This document shows positions 37,056 to 37,352 of a stretch of DNA of 37,352 nucleotides, in pieces (position 1 is the stretch's first letter; every line of letters starts with the position of its first letter). The DNA lies in IMG/VR virus record IMGVR_UViG_3300031688_000052, positions 1 to 37,352 of that record. The stretch is one strand, 5' to 3'. A program made the position numbers and the translations under genes. The stretch is from a virus. A model generated the notes under the pieces. The model saw nothing but the letters and a program-made list of their open reading frames with translations. It was not told the DNA's origin and did no database searches.

Positions 37056-37352
37056 ATGAAGCCTGATTGCATAATTATCCGTAATGAACTGAATGGTAAA
37101 GTAGAATTTGTATCAGAACAAACTGAATGGCAACACAAGTGGGAAAAAGATGTATTGACCTATGATATTGAATACCATGAATCATTAAAATTAATATCTA
37201 AACGACAATTAAAACGTGCTGTAAACCTAGCAGTATCAACATGGAATTTTGAGATACCATTGAAATTTAAGTCAGCATGGAATACTCAAGCAGATATAGA
37301 AATCAGATTTAAGACTAAAGATGAGGACAATTATTTCAAAGATAAACCAAGT
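37056..37352 (+). CDS. Matrixin-like zinc metallopeptidase (5' part; continues at window start)
   Basis: ATG 37056 opens a frame that reaches the window end and matches the left-edge gene from its codon 45 onward. Its first 44 residues (EWQHKWEKDVLTYDIEYHE and on) are the pro-region-like N-terminus missing on the left. In the overlap the two copies differ by K/N and R/K changes, and one Ser codon is TCA on the left but AGT on the right. Confidence 0.85.
   Translation, partial: MKPDCIIIRNELNGKVEFVSEQTEWQHKWEKDVLTYDIEYHESLKLISKRQLKRAVNLAVSTWNFEIPLKFKSAWNTQADIEIRFKTKDEDNYFKDKPS
37187..37352. repeat. Right copy of terminal direct repeat
   Basis: Matches 1-166 with no gaps; the first 126 bases are identical, then 8 of 40 differ. 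See the left copy. Confidence 0.9.

Overview
This window looks like one complete genome unit of a tailed archaeal virus (class Caudoviricetes), most plausibly infecting a marine ammonia-oxidising archaeon (Nitrososphaerota/Thaumarchaeota). The evidence is a full tailed-virus set (terminase, portal, prohead protease, HK97-type capsid protein, tail proteins) combined with an archaeal MCM replicative helicase. The DNA is AT-rich (about one third G+C by eye). TATA-like boxes lie about 28-31 bases before many start codons (leaderless initiation), Shine-Dalgarno starts occur inside operons, and there are many tiny zinc-ribbon proteins. The host assignment is inference. The last 166 bases repeat the first 166, and one metallopeptidase gene runs intact across that junction. 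The unit is therefore circular or circularly permuted, about 37,186 bases. The repeat copies diverge in their last 40 bases.

Layout. 1-565: 3' part of a matrixin-like metallopeptidase (5' part at 37056-37352). 852-3820: a compact operon of a ParB-fold protein, a TET/JBP-like 2-oxoglutarate/Fe(II) dioxygenase, a GT-B glycosyltransferase and a PIG-L/LmbE deacetylase; I read this as a DNA base hypermodification cassette. 3849-5686: a chain of overlapping very small genes, several encoding zinc ribbons and one a C2H2 finger. 5729-10088: packaging genes (TerS-like, TerL), small proteins, a baseplate-like protein, portal and an XhlA-like membrane protein. 10089-10430: a gene-free stretch with a compact structured RNA candidate and a second short transcript candidate carrying two 19-base direct repeats. 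10431-13410: three tiny genes, the prohead protease (followed by a KTSC-domain frame reachable by a -1 frameshift) and the major capsid protein. 13475-28816: a secreted protein, head-tail connector, tail fibres and a repeat adhesin, a sulfotransferase, tail completion/tube proteins, a small membrane tape-measure candidate, and large tail proteins. 28826-34849: small zinc-binding proteins, an HNH-like protein, the MCM helicase, a PD-(D/E)XK-like nuclease and a calcineurin-type phosphoesterase. 34879-37019: small early-type genes, the only minus-strand gene, a DNA-binding-like protein and a small membrane protein.

Working together: the modification cassette would decorate virion DNA (oxidise a pyrimidine methyl group, add a sugar, deacetylate it), probably against host nucleases. 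MCM would open the replication fork using host polymerase, since no viral polymerase is seen. TerS/TerL/portal package DNA into a capsid matured by the protease. The tail fibres, adhesin, sulfotransferase and metallopeptidase would deal with the host surface. No integrase, tRNA or CRISPR array was seen, so a lytic lifestyle is likely.
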